Shown here one piece after another: positions 36,870 through 45,341 of a stretch of DNA of 64,000 bases. How positions within the stretch are numbered: the stretch's first letter is position 1; each line of letters begins with the position of its first letter. Location: positions 4,060,501 through 4,124,500 of the forward strand of contig NZ_CP009286.1 in assembly GCF_000758685.1 (NCBI RefSeq), written 5' to 3'. Made by a program: the position numbers and the translations under genes. This DNA is from Paenibacillus stellifer. Its GTDB lineage: Bacteria; Bacillota; Bacilli; Paenibacillales; Paenibacillaceae. Under the pieces are notes generated by a model. The model did no database searches. It was not told the DNA's origin and saw only the letters and a program-made list of their open reading frames with translations.

Positions 36870-36950
36870 AAAAAGGAGCACTCCCTGTACTCCGGCCTCT
36901 TCTCCTAATCTTAGGAAAAAGACCTGTGAATACAGGTGTGCTCCTGTTCT
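36870..36950 (-). terminator. Multi-branched terminator-like element upstream of yqfC
   Basis: Minus strand: an outer stem AGGAGCAC/GTGCTCCT (36941-36948 with 36874-36881) encloses two hairpins, ACCTGT/ACAGGT (36925-36940) and TCCTAA/TTAGGA (36906-36919), and is followed by TTTTTCGG. It follows the stop of the small membrane gene at 36989. Its three-way layout is more complex than an ordinary terminator. Confidence 0.7.
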
Positions 36951-36988
36951 CTCTTAGAAATATGCCGCAAAACTAGCTGAGACGCATC

Positions 36989-37576
36989 TTACCGCCGCGT
37001 TCTCATGGGGTTGCGTGAACGGGGCGGACCGAGAATCTCCGCCCAGATCAGGCCTTTACGAAGATCCGCCGGCGATACGGCGGAGTGGGATGGCGTGGAC
37101 GATGCAGGACCATCCACATTCGATTTCGGTCCTGTTCCATCTCCACCCATATCGTTCGAGATGCGGTCCAGCGCCTTATGAACGCGCTGCAGCTCGCGGC
37201 GCATCCGCTCCTGCCGAATTTCCACTCCGTCCTCCTCGGGCTGCTCCATCGACATTCCTTCGCCTGTATCATAGTCGGGAGTCGGATTTAGAGCTCGTTC
37301 GGGGAACGCAGGAGCAGACGCCTCACGGCTGTCCTCTGTACTCCGTTCTTCCCTGTACGGAGAAGATTCCGAAGGAAGCGGGAAGCCGCTCCCCCGGGCT
37401 TCACGGGACTGCTCTTGACCCGCGTTCCCATGCGGACGGCGGGAATTCTCATCCGGACCCCTGCCGAAGGAAGGCATGCCGCCCCGGCGCGAGTTTCCTT
37501 TTTTGCGCTTGCCGGACTTATTCGCGTTCGAAATAAGCGCGAAGATAATGACCGCGACGATATAGATCCAACTCAC
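36989..37576 (-). CDS. Membrane-anchored hypothetical protein
   Basis: A 195-residue protein I do not recognise. It has one N-terminal transmembrane helix (WIYIVAVIIFALISNA), then a basic Gly/Ser/Arg-rich segment (KSGKRKKGNSRRGG), a long acidic, proline-rich disordered region, a helical stretch (IRQERMRRELQRVHKALDRI) and a conserved-looking C-terminus (DLRKGLIWAEILGPPRSRNP). A GTG start has a GGGGAGGTG site. It sits between floA and yqfC, where B. subtilis has yqfB, but sequence similarity to YqfB cannot be claimed. Location next to floA/nfeD suggests an envelope role. Confidence 0.7.
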   Translation of the reverse strand: MSWIYIVAVIIFALISNANKSGKRKKGNSRRGGMPSFGRGPDENSRRPHGNAGQEQSREARGSGFPLPSESSPYREERSTEDSREASAPAFPERALNPTPDYDTGEGMSMEQPEEDGVEIRQERMRRELQRVHKALDRISNDMGGDGTGPKSNVDGPASSTPSHSAVSPADLRKGLIWAEILGPPRSRNPMRTRR

Positions 37577-37610
37577 AGGGCTTCACCTCCCCTTGCCGGA
37601 TTGGCGCGCA

Positions 37611-38618
37611 TTACTTCTCCCTCTTCGTTCCGTCGCCGTCCGAGTCGTTCAGCTTGCCGAGAGAGCCGCGCATCTGGGTATCGGCTTCGATATTTTTGAG
37701 GTTCATATAATCCATCACGCCGATTTGGCCACCCCGGAGAGCTTCCGCCATTGCAAGCGGAACCTGGGATTCGGATTCGACGACCAGCGCCTTCATCTCG
37801 ACGACGCGGGCCTTCATCTCCTGCTCCTGGGCAACGGCCATCGCTCTGCGTTCCTCGGCTTTCGCCTGGGCGATCCGTTTGTCGGCTTCCGCCTGCTCCG
37901 TCTGCAAATAAGCGCCGATGTTCTTGCCTACATCGACATCCGCAATATCGATCGACAGAATTTCAAACGCCGTTCCCGCATCCAGCCCTTTCGAAAGCAC
38001 GGTCCGGGAAATCAAATCGGGATTCTCCAGCACGTCCTTGTGCGAGTTACTGGAGCCGACTGTCGTAACAATACCCTCGCCGACACGGGCGATGATCGTC
38101 TCTTCGCCGGCGCCGCCGACGAGTCGGTCGATGTTGGCGCGAACGGTCACGCGCGCTTTGACCTTGACTTCAATCCCGTCGCGCGCAACTGCGGCAACGA
38201 TCGGCGTCTCAATGACGCGGGGATTTACGCTCATCTGCACCGCCTGAAGCACATCGCGTCCGGCAAGGTCAATGGCGGCAGCACGGGTGAATTCAAGCGG
38301 AATATCAGCCCGCTGGGCGGCGATCAGGGCGTTGACGACCCGGTCGACGTTACCGCCGGCCAAATAGTGGCTTTCAAGCTGATTGATATTCAGGCCAAGT
38401 CCCGCCTTGGTCGCCTTGATCAGCGGGTTGACGATCCGGCTTGGCGTAACGCGGCGCAGCCGCATCGCGACAAGCGTAATAATGCCGATCCGGACGCCGG
38501 AGGCCAGCGCCGAAATCCACAGCATGACCGGGAAGAAGCTGAGAAAGACGCTTAGCACGATGATCACGACAACCGCGATCAGCAAGACGGTAATGAGAGA
38601 TGCTTCCATGTTAGACAT
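37611..38618 (-). CDS. floA: Flotillin-like protein FloA
   Basis: A 335-residue membrane scaffold of functional membrane microdomains. An N-terminal membrane hairpin (about 5-50) is followed by the SPFH/PHB-like domain ([39 protein letters not shown]) and a C-terminal coiled coil with EA-type repeats ([20 protein letters not shown]). ATGs at 38618 and 38609 are both possible starts. It is preceded by nfeD, its usual partner; the pair corresponds to B. subtilis yqeZ-yqfA. Confidence 0.96.
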   Translation of the reverse strand: MSNMEASLITVLLIAVVVIIVLSVFLSFFPVMLWISALASGVRIGIITLVAMRLRRVTPSRIVNPLIKATKAGLGLNINQLESHYLAGGNVDRVVNALIAAQRADIPLEFTRAAAIDLAGRDVLQAVQMSVNPRVIETPIVAAVARDGIEVKVKARVTVRANIDRLVGGAGEETIIARVGEGIVTTVGSSNSHKDVLENPDLISRTVLSKGLDAGTAFEILSIDIADVDVGKNIGAYLQTEQAEADKRIAQAKAEERRAMAVAQEQEMKARVVEMKALVVESESQVPLAMAEALRGGQIGVMDYMNLKNIEADTQMRGSLGKLNDSDGDGTKREK

Positions 38619-38680
38619 CGATCCTTTCTTTTTTCAAAAATGCCTTCAAGTTGAGTCGTTCATACTTCCATAGTTTAACC

Positions 38681-40042
38681 TTAATCATTGGCTTCCTTCA
38701 CTACAATTCGCGAACCTTCCACCATCACGACGGATATGGGCCGATTGATAGCGATGAAGCCGCCCTCGGTCACGACATCGACGCGTTCGTTCCCGATCAT
38801 TGCTGTTCCGGAAGGCCGAAGCGGGGTCAGGCTTACTCCCATCATACCCACCAGCTCAAGCTTCTCCCGTACAGGAACAAAGCCCTGATCCTTGCTGAGG
38901 CTGTCGCTCAAGATAAAACGGTTCCAGATTCCCCGCTCCTTGAACGCCATCGCGACCAGGACAATAACTACGACAGCCGCTCCAAAGGCGATTCCAAGAC
39001 TGAACAGGGCATGCGTGAAGCTGTATGCCGCCCTTACAACCCCCGCCACAAGGCTGATCGATCCCAATACACCGAGGATGCCGAAGCTTGGAACAAACAG
39101 CTCAAGCACCATCATGACCAGCCCGACAATGAAGAGCAGCCATACCTCTGAGCCCGCAAAGCCCGCCACATAGTTGCCGAAGAAATACAGCACAAAAGCT
39201 ATTGTTCCCAGAATCCCGGGTACACCGAAGCCCGGAACCAGCAGCTCGATGACCACACCGGCAATGCCGACAAAGAGCAGAATCGTCATGACGACCGGAT
39301 GCGTCAGAAACTGCGACAGCTTCTCCGCTCCCGTATGCTCCACACGGAAGACGTCGCCAGTCTTGTAGCCCATCCACTCGGCGGCAGCTTCCGGGGAATC
39401 TTTGACGGCATCCGCATACCCGGCCTTCAGCGCCTGATCGCTCGTCAGAGCGATAATTTCGCCCTTGGCCTTATGCACGCCGAGATCCGGCTTGTCGAGC
39501 TCCAGATTGGCGTCCGTCATTCCGGCTGCAATGTCGGGGTCACGCCCGTTCAATGCGGCGGCTCCCGCCATCTTGGATTTCCAGAACGACACCAGTTTGG
39601 CATCGTCGACCTTGTGACCGCTGCCGTCTACTAACGAAGCCGACCCGATCATGCTGCCTGGCTTCATGACGATCTTGTTCGCATTCAGCGCGATATAACT
39701 TCCGGCCGAAGCGGCATTTCCATTAATAAAGGCAAGCGTCGGTATCTTGCTCTCCCGAACCATTGTTCCGATATCCTCCGCTGCTGACACCAATCCCCCC
39801 GGCGTATCAATCTCCAATATGATCAGCGAGGCTCCGTACCGCTCTGCCTCATCAAATCCGCGCTTCAGGAAGTTCTCAAGCCCCCGCTCGATCTCCTGAT
39901 CCACAGGCAGAATAAATACAGCGCCCTCCTTCGAGCTGGCGGCTTCCCCGGACGGGGATGCCAGAGCTGTGCCTCCCAGCGTCAGAAGCAGCAGGAGCAG
40001 CGCCCAGACGGCAAGCGCGGCCTTCCGCAATTGCGTCACCAT
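38681..40042 (-). CDS. NfeD family membrane protease-like protein (YqeZ)
   Basis: A 453-residue protein. A signal peptide (about 8-30) leads into a ClpP-like serine protease domain with TPGGLVSAAEDIG and NGNAASAGSYIAL, which contains the presumed catalytic serine. Then come four or five transmembrane helices and a C-terminal NfeD OB-fold domain (GMMGVSLTPLRPSGTAMIGN). Long NfeD proteins work with flotillins or stomatins in membrane quality control. I use the ATG at 40042, which has GGAGG six bases upstream. Confidence 0.95.
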   Translation of the reverse strand: MVTQLRKAALAVWALLLLLLTLGGTALASPSGEAASSKEGAVFILPVDQEIERGLENFLKRGFDEAERYGASLIILEIDTPGGLVSAAEDIGTMVRESKIPTLAFINGNAASAGSYIALNANKIVMKPGSMIGSASLVDGSGHKVDDAKLVSFWKSKMAGAAALNGRDPDIAAGMTDANLELDKPDLGVHKAKGEIIALTSDQALKAGYADAVKDSPEAAAEWMGYKTGDVFRVEHTGAEKLSQFLTHPVVMTILLFVGIAGVVIELLVPGFGVPGILGTIAFVLYFFGNYVAGFAGSEVWLLFIVGLVMMVLELFVPSFGILGVLGSISLVAGVVRAAYSFTHALFSLGIAFGAAVVVIVLVAMAFKERGIWNRFILSDSLSKDQGFVPVREKLELVGMMGVSLTPLRPSGTAMIGNERVDVVTEGGFIAINRPISVVMVEGSRIVVKEAND

Positions 40043-40121
40043 TCTTCCCTCCTGTCCTCTTAGCATTCTTGAAGCCTATACATAAGTATACGATTTATCC
40101 CCTCTGCCGTTTCACGGTTAA

Positions 40122-40157
40122 CAAAAGAAAAACACCTCTCCGAAAGAAGAGGTGTTC
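40122..40157 (-). terminator. Intrinsic terminator after yqeY
   Basis: AACACCTCTTC and GAGAGGTGTT pair, followed on the minus strand by TTTCTTTTGTT. Confidence 0.85.
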
Positions 40158-40165
40158 ACCTTATA

Positions 40166-40609
40166 TTATTGCAGAAATTTCTGAACCGCCTGGTTCACGA
40201 GTTTACCATCGGCGCGTCCTTTGACTTTCGGCATCAGCGCGCTCATTACCTTGCCCATTTCACTCTTCGAAGAAGCACCGGTTTCCTGGATGGTCTGCTG
40301 TACAATAACCTGAATTTCTTCTTCGGAAAGCTGTTCGGGAAGATATTCCTGAATAATCTCGATTTCTGCTTTATTACTTGCAGCAAGCTCGTCTCGACCC
40401 GCTTTTTCAAATTCTTGGAGGGCATCTTTGCGCTGTTTGATTTCACGACTAAGGATATCAAGCACTTCGTTGTCGTCTAATGTTCTCTTCAAATCTATTT
40501 CAAGATTCTTTATCGTGGAACGAACCATTCGAATCGTGGAGAGTTTGAACTTGTCCTTACTCTTCATCGCCTGCTTCATATCTTCGTTCAATCGTTCGCT
40601 AAGATTCAT
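40166..40609 (-). CDS. yqeY: GatB/YqeY domain-containing protein
   Basis: A 147-residue helical protein resembling the tRNA-binding tail of GatB. Motifs: MNLSERLNEDMKQAMKSKDK, IKQRKDALQEFEKAGR, IIQEYLPEQLS and GKVMSALMPKVKGRADGKLVN. YqeY proteins may affect tRNA-dependent amidation, but no activity is fixed. AGGAGG precedes the ATG. It follows rpsU by 15 bases in the same operon, a conserved arrangement. Confidence 0.95.
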   Translation of the reverse strand: MNLSERLNEDMKQAMKSKDKFKLSTIRMVRSTIKNLEIDLKRTLDDNEVLDILSREIKQRKDALQEFEKAGRDELAASNKAEIEIIQEYLPEQLSEEEIQVIVQQTIQETGASSKSEMGKVMSALMPKVKGRADGKLVNQAVQKFLQ

Positions 40610-40624
40610 GCTTGGGTGATCCTC

Positions 40625-40798
40625 CTAAAACTTTCTCTTACGAGCAGCCTCGGACTTTTTCTTGCGCTTAACGCTTGGCTTTTCATAATGCTTGCGTTTC
40701 TTCACCTCAGCCAAGACGCCATCTTTAGCGATGGAACGTTTAAAGCGACGAAGTGCAGCATCAATTGTCTCGTTTTTGCGAACTTTCGTTTCAGACAC
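40625..40798 (-). CDS. rpsU: 30S ribosomal protein S21
   Basis: A 57-residue basic protein: [20 protein letters not shown] at the N-terminus and the near-invariant tail [17 protein letters not shown] place the start at the GTG at 40798, behind a GGAGGGAGGG ribosome site, which gives the exact family length. It heads the long operon that runs through yqeY and onwards. Confidence 0.97.
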   Translation of the reverse strand: MSETKVRKNETIDAALRRFKRSIAKDGVLAEVKKRKHYEKPSVKRKKKSEAARKRKF

Positions 40799-40856
40799 CA
40801 GTTTTCCCTCCCTCCGACCAGACCGTCCAAGAGCATAACACGGTTCATCAAATTTC

Positions 40857-40886
40857 ATTATAGGTGAAACGGAAAGATGGTGTCAA
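40857..40886 (-). promoter_or_regulatory. Sigma-A promoter of rpsU
   Basis: Minus strand: consensus -35 TTGACA (40881-40886), an 18-base spacer and consensus -10 TATAAT (40857-40862). Confidence 0.85.
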
Positions 40887-40930
40887 CCATAAGCCCATTC
40901 TTTTTGTAAAGAATCGAAAAGTTGCGTCAG

Positions 40931-41290
40931 TTAAGCGTGAGAAGACGAGCCGCCGACCAGCGCACCGAGCTTCGCTCCGCCAACCAAATGATAGTGCAGA
41001 TGCGAAACAGCTTGTCCGCTGTCGGGACCGCAGTTGTTGATCAGCCGGTAGCCGGTCTCCGCGATGCCAAGATCCTTGGCAATCTGCTGCGCCACGCTGT
41101 GCATCTCCCCGATCAGCGGCAAATCCTCGGGAGCGACCTCATTCATGGAAGGAATCGGCTTCTTCGGAATGATGAGCACATGAACCGGCGCCGCGGGCTC
41201 GATATCGTAAAACGCCAGGATCCGCTCGTTCTCAAACACCTTGTTGCAGGGAATGCTGCCCTCGATAATTTTGCTGAAAATGGTCTCCAT
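40931..41290 (-). CDS. HIT family protein (HINT/PKCI-like)
   Basis: A 119-residue nucleotide hydrolase/transferase of the histidine-triad family. The N-terminus reads METIFSKIIEGSIPCNKV and the triad is HLHYHLVGG near the C-terminus. HINT proteins hydrolyse adenosine phosphoramidates; the physiological role is unclear. The ATG at 41290 lies 10 bases after AGGAGG, while a GTG at 41296 would be only four bases away. Confidence 0.95.
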   Translation of the reverse strand: METIFSKIIEGSIPCNKVFENERILAFYDIEPAAPVHVLIIPKKPIPSMNEVAPEDLPLIGEMHSVAQQIAKDLGIAETGYRLINNCGPDSGQAVSHLHYHLVGGAKLGALVGGSSSHA

Positions 41291-41819
41291 AACCACAATT
41301 CCTCCTATATTGATAGTGACATGTTCATTCGCCGGCAGTAAGCCGTCATGTCTTCCATCATACAGGAAATCCTTTGTTTTCGAAAGGAGACAGCTTTCTC
41401 GGCGCGCAAGCCCCCGGCTGGCTTCATCTTCCGGAATGCTCTCCGTCTGCTCGCATTGCGTGCTGGAAGGTTAATGCCATCATACAAACGCCTGATTAAC
41501 TGTATTACATACAGCTCTAATCAAATATCAGGACACAAAGATTCCCGGCCTTACAGCCCCATAGAAGCGCTGGACATTACCGGAAATAGAAGGCCGATGT
41601 TAAGCGGAAAGCTAATCTAATTCATCATTTTTGAAAAAAGACAAAAAAAAAGAAACACCCTTCACAGCTTATAAAGCTGATTCGGCGGCGGACGTATGAA
41701 AAGGAAATGTTTCCCTATCATACGTCCGCCGAGGTGTTTCAAATGATGTCGGCTTAACTGTATTATAACAGGGGGGTGTGGGTGTCTCTGTGACAGTTAT
41801 CACAACCCCCATGTCCATT
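41291..41819. other. Non-coding stretch between the HIT gene and sbcC
   Basis: About 530 bp without a credible gene. The part next to sbcC holds the structured element at 41640-41770 and an imperfect palindrome (GGGGGTTGTG..CACACCCCCC, 41771-41810). I see nothing recognisable in 41300-41630. Confidence 0.7.
41640..41770 (-). ncRNA. Candidate small structured RNA or complex terminator
   Basis: Minus strand: an extended -10 TGTTATAAT (41762-41770) is followed by an outer stem GAAACACC/GGTGTTTC (41733-41740 with 41652-41659). It encloses a perfect 14-bp hairpin CGGCGGACGTATGA/TCATACGTCCGCCG with a GGAAACATTTCC inner loop, and a smaller AGCTTTATAAGCT hairpin. A run of nine T follows. This is either the sbcC operon terminator or an independent RNA of about 115 bases. 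No -35 box is evident. Confidence 0.5.
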
Positions 41820-44800
41820 TTAATTTTTTTCCATTAGGATTCTAGAGCCCAATCCTCCCGGCTGTGCGGGAACGACAACCAGCTTGCGGGCCAGTCTTGC
41901 ACGAAGCTCCGGTACATGGCTGATGATCCCGACCGACAGATGATCGTTGTGCAGCTTCTCCAGCGAAGTAATGACCGTGTCCAGAAGCTCGGGGTCCAGC
42001 GTGCCAAAGCCTTCGTCCAGGAAAAAGAACTGAAGCGGATACTGTCCCCGAAGCTGAATCTGGGCGGACAGGGCAAGCGCAAGCGAGAGGGAGGTCAGGA
42101 ACGTCTCGCCCCCCGACAGGGTGGTTACGGGCCGCTTGACCCCGCCGTTGCCGTCGTCCCGGATCACAAAGCCGCCGCCGGAATCGACCTCCAGCGCATA
42201 ACGCTGGCCGCTCAGGAACCGGAGGCGCTGGGAGGCTGCCTGACATACCTGCATAAGCTGCTCCTCCGCCATATACTCGACAAAGGCGTTGCCTCTCAGG
42301 CAGGACTGCAGCTTGGACAGCCGGCTGTGCAGGTCCTCATATCCGGAGCGCTCCTTCTCCAGCTCGCTATAGCGTACATGCCTGGTCTTCACGTCTTCCA
42401 GATCCCGTTCGCCCCGTGCTCTGTTCTGAAGCGCCTGTTCATCCTCTTCCTTGCAGATGCGAAGCGCTTCTTCACTCTCCATCCATTCGGCTTCAGATAG
42501 CACCGCTCCGTCCAGCTTCTCTTCCAGATGCCGCAGCTGAAGCGTCACCTCGGCTTCGCCACCACGGTGCGCCTTGATTCGCGCGGCAGCCGCTTCCCGT
42601 TCCTCGGGCCCGACACCCGCCGCTTCCGCTTCGGATGCGTCCCCGAACGGCGAGGCGGCCAGAGAAGCCTCCCAGTTCCGTTCCGCCGCATCAAGATGCT
42701 CGCGGGCGGAATCGGCCGCCTGGCGGGATATCGCCGCCTCGCGCGCCTCGCGCTGAGCCCGCTCGGACGCTTCGCGGCTGCGGCGCCGGCCTTTCTCGGC
42801 CCCGACCTGGAGCTCCTGAATCCGGCGCTCGCATTCGTTCAGCAGCTCACGGGCCGGACGCCCTTCCGTCCACTCGACCAGACGGCGCTCCTTCTCAGTC
42901 CGAAGCTCCTGCTTGCCGCCTTGCTGGGCCGTCAAGCCCGCAAGCTCCCGGTCAAGTCCGGCGATCTCCTCTTGAAGACTCTGGATGGAGGCATTCCTCT
43001 CATCCAGAAATTTCACGCTGATTTCCAGCCGTCCCCGAATTTCCTCCGCTTCCTCGTCCTTGCGCTGGAGCTCCCTATAGGCGGCTTCCGCTTCTTCCGG
43101 CGCAAGCTGCGGGAAGCGAAGCTGCCAGTCGCTGCGCAGCTCAGCCAGCTTCCTGGCCAGCTCCTCCTCCCGGACGGCCGTCTGCGCCTCCCAGCCTCGG
43201 CCGGCTTCAACCGCAGCCGCTTCCTTCAGCACCTCCTGCTGAACGCGCTGTTCTTCCTCCCGATGGGAGGAAGCTCCGGCGCGCAGCGCAGCGGACCGCT
43301 CCTTCAGGCCGGCCAGCGACGCCTCCAGCTGCCCGGCTGCGTCTTGCTCCCGGGAAAGGACGAGCTGATCCGCGCGTGACGACTCTGGCGCGCCGGATGC
43401 GTCGCTTACCCAGCCGGAGAATGGCTCCGCAGCCGAAGACTCCGGCAGCGGGTTCGCCTGCATGGCTGCCGATCCATCGGCGGCCAACGCCCCGGCGGCT
43501 GCCGCTTCGGGGGCCGCCGCAGCCGGGACCGCGGAAGCCAGCTCGCCGTATGCCTGCTCCATCCAGACGCGGTCCTGCTCCCTGAGACTCCGCAGCGCGC
43601 CGCGGATGTCGGACACCCGCGCGGCCAGAGCCTCCACTTCCCGGAGCTTCTCCTCCGCCGCCGCGTCCTCTCCGCCATCATCCGGCAGGGCGGGAGCCGG
43701 ATGATGCTGACTTCCGCAGACGGGGCAGGGCGCCCCGTCCTGCAGCTCGCGGGCCAGCGCCAGCGACAGCCGGTGCAGCTCCCGCTCCCGCAGCGCGGCC
43801 TGCAGCCCGCCGCGCGCTGTCTCGAGCCGCCCGGCCAGTCCGGCGGCGCTCTCTTCCGCGGTGGCCGCCGCCTCCAGGTGCAGGGCGGCCTCCCGCGCGG
43901 CGGCGCTCCTCCGCGCCGCCAGCAGCGTTGCCGCCGCCTCGGCCTCCGCGAGGCGGCTCCGCTGCGCCGCCAGCGCGGCGAGGCGCTCGGCGCGTTCGCG
44001 CGCCGCCTGCTCCGCCTGCGATTCGGCGGCGCGCAGGCTCTGGAGGCTCTGCATGGCATCCTGCAGAGCCTGACGGTCCTGGGAGCGGACCGCAAGCGGC
44101 AGCAGGCTGCTCTGCAGCTCCTGCTGCCGCTTTTGGCCCTTGGCCAAAAGCTCCCGCTCCCGGCTGAGCTTCGCGGCCGCTTCCTCCAGGCCGCGTGAAG
44201 CCGATGCGCGGCGCTCCTCCAGCGCCGCCAGCTCCCGCCGAAGCTCCGCGAGCTCGGCTTCCAGCTCCAGGGCCTGGCGCAGCCGGCCCTCACGCTCCCG
44301 CAGCGGCGGCTCCTCGGCAGCAAGCGCCTCCTGCGCCTGCCGCTCGGCCTCCGCCGAGGCAGCGGCCTCGCGCTGAGAGCCTTCAAGCGCGGCTTCGAGG
44401 CGCTCTGCCGCTGCAAGGCGGGTGCGCCATGCTTCATCGGCGCTTCGCCATGCCTTCAGCGCAGGCGCGATCTTGGCCGCCTCGTCGCCGCGCAGCAGAC
44501 GCGCCTCCAGTGCGGCGATTTCCGGCTCCTGGGCTTGAAGTCCCCGCAATGCGGCTTCACGTACGGCCCGCTCCTGCTGCAGCTCGCGTATCCGATTGTA
44601 GCGTTCCGAACGGAGGCGCGCTTCATCGAGCCGCTTCCGGCAGACGGCCGCCGTCTTCACGGCTTCCGCGAGCCGTTCTTCAGCGGCCTGTACATCTTCG
44701 AGCCGCGCGCTGCCAAGCCCCTGCTGCTCCGCCTCCAGCGCCCGGAGTGCCGCCTCATTCTCCTTGACGCGGCGGCTGAGCTTGATGGCCAGCTGGTCGC

Positions 44801-45341
44801 CGTACTGCTCCAGATGGAAGAGCCGCTGGAGCATCTGCCGTCTGTCCACGCCCCGCAGGGAGAGGAACTCGGCGAATTTGCCCTGGGGGAGAACGACCGC
44901 TCGCGTGAAGTCATCCATTTTCAGCCCGATTTTATCCTCGACGCAGCGGGTCACCTCGGCCAGCTTGTCCGCGATGACGGTCTCCCCGTCCCCGCCGATT
45001 TCGATGAAGCGGCTGACCGAATTGCTGACAGTCTGCTCCCCCGTCCGTTTGAAGCGGCGCTCCACCCGGTAGCGGCTGCTGCCTCCCTGTGACGACAGCT
45101 CGAACGTGAAGGAGACGGACAGCGAGTCCTCGGAGTGGTTCATAATGCCCTGTGTGCCGCCCGCCGCGCGTTCCACCTTGCCGTACATGGCCAGCGTGAT
45201 CGCGTCAAGCAGACTTGATTTGCCGCTGCCGGTCGGACCGAATATCCCGAACAGCCCGGTCTCGCACAGCGCCGTAAAATCGATTTCCTGAGCTTCACGG
45301 TAGCTCTGCAGCCCGCTTACTCTCAGCAGTACCGGCTTCAT
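41820..45341 (-). CDS. sbcC: Exonuclease subunit SbcC
   Basis: A 1173-residue SMC-like ATPase of the SbcCD (Rad50-Mre11) complex, which opens DNA hairpins and trims protein-blocked ends. Walker A is GPTGSGKSSLLDA at residues 35-47, and the Q-loop region VVLPQGKFAEFL is near 150. Two long coiled coils flank the zinc hook CPVC at 539-542. The ABC signature TLSGGETFLTSLSLALALS and the Walker B FFLDEGFG are near the C-terminus. An Ala/Pro/Ser-rich insertion lies after the hook (about 610-670). Coiled-coil codons are very GC-rich. The start overlaps the sbcD stop by four bases. Confidence 0.96.
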   Translation of the reverse strand: MKPVLLRVSGLQSYREAQEIDFTALCETGLFGIFGPTGSGKSSLLDAITLAMYGKVERAAGGTQGIMNHSEDSLSVSFTFELSSQGGSSRYRVERRFKRTGEQTVSNSVSRFIEIGGDGETVIADKLAEVTRCVEDKIGLKMDDFTRAVVLPQGKFAEFLSLRGVDRRQMLQRLFHLEQYGDQLAIKLSRRVKENEAALRALEAEQQGLGSARLEDVQAAEERLAEAVKTAAVCRKRLDEARLRSERYNRIRELQQERAVREAALRGLQAQEPEIAALEARLLRGDEAAKIAPALKAWRSADEAWRTRLAAAERLEAALEGSQREAAASAEAERQAQEALAAEEPPLREREGRLRQALELEAELAELRRELAALEERRASASRGLEEAAAKLSRERELLAKGQKRQQELQSSLLPLAVRSQDRQALQDAMQSLQSLRAAESQAEQAARERAERLAALAAQRSRLAEAEAAATLLAARRSAAAREAALHLEAAATAEESAAGLAGRLETARGGLQAALRERELHRLSLALARELQDGAPCPVCGSQHHPAPALPDDGGEDAAAEEKLREVEALAARVSDIRGALRSLREQDRVWMEQAYGELASAVPAAAAPEAAAAGALAADGSAAMQANPLPESSAAEPFSGWVSDASGAPESSRADQLVLSREQDAAGQLEASLAGLKERSAALRAGASSHREEEQRVQQEVLKEAAAVEAGRGWEAQTAVREEELARKLAELRSDWQLRFPQLAPEEAEAAYRELQRKDEEAEEIRGRLEISVKFLDERNASIQSLQEEIAGLDRELAGLTAQQGGKQELRTEKERRLVEWTEGRPARELLNECERRIQELQVGAEKGRRRSREASERAQREAREAAISRQAADSAREHLDAAERNWEASLAASPFGDASEAEAAGVGPEEREAAAARIKAHRGGEAEVTLQLRHLEEKLDGAVLSEAEWMESEEALRICKEEDEQALQNRARGERDLEDVKTRHVRYSELEKERSGYEDLHSRLSKLQSCLRGNAFVEYMAEEQLMQVCQAASQRLRFLSGQRYALEVDSGGGFVIRDDGNGGVKRPVTTLSGGETFLTSLSLALALSAQIQLRGQYPLQFFFLDEGFGTLDPELLDTVITSLEKLHNDHLSVGIISHVPELRARLARKLVVVPAQPGGLGSRILMEKN

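Noticed and set aside
41755..41770. Similarity of CTGTTATAATACAG to the MocR direct repeat ACTGTTATAC
   Set aside because: The shared CTGTTATA is short and promoter-like (TATAAT-related), and there is no second copy 20 bp away; probably chance.
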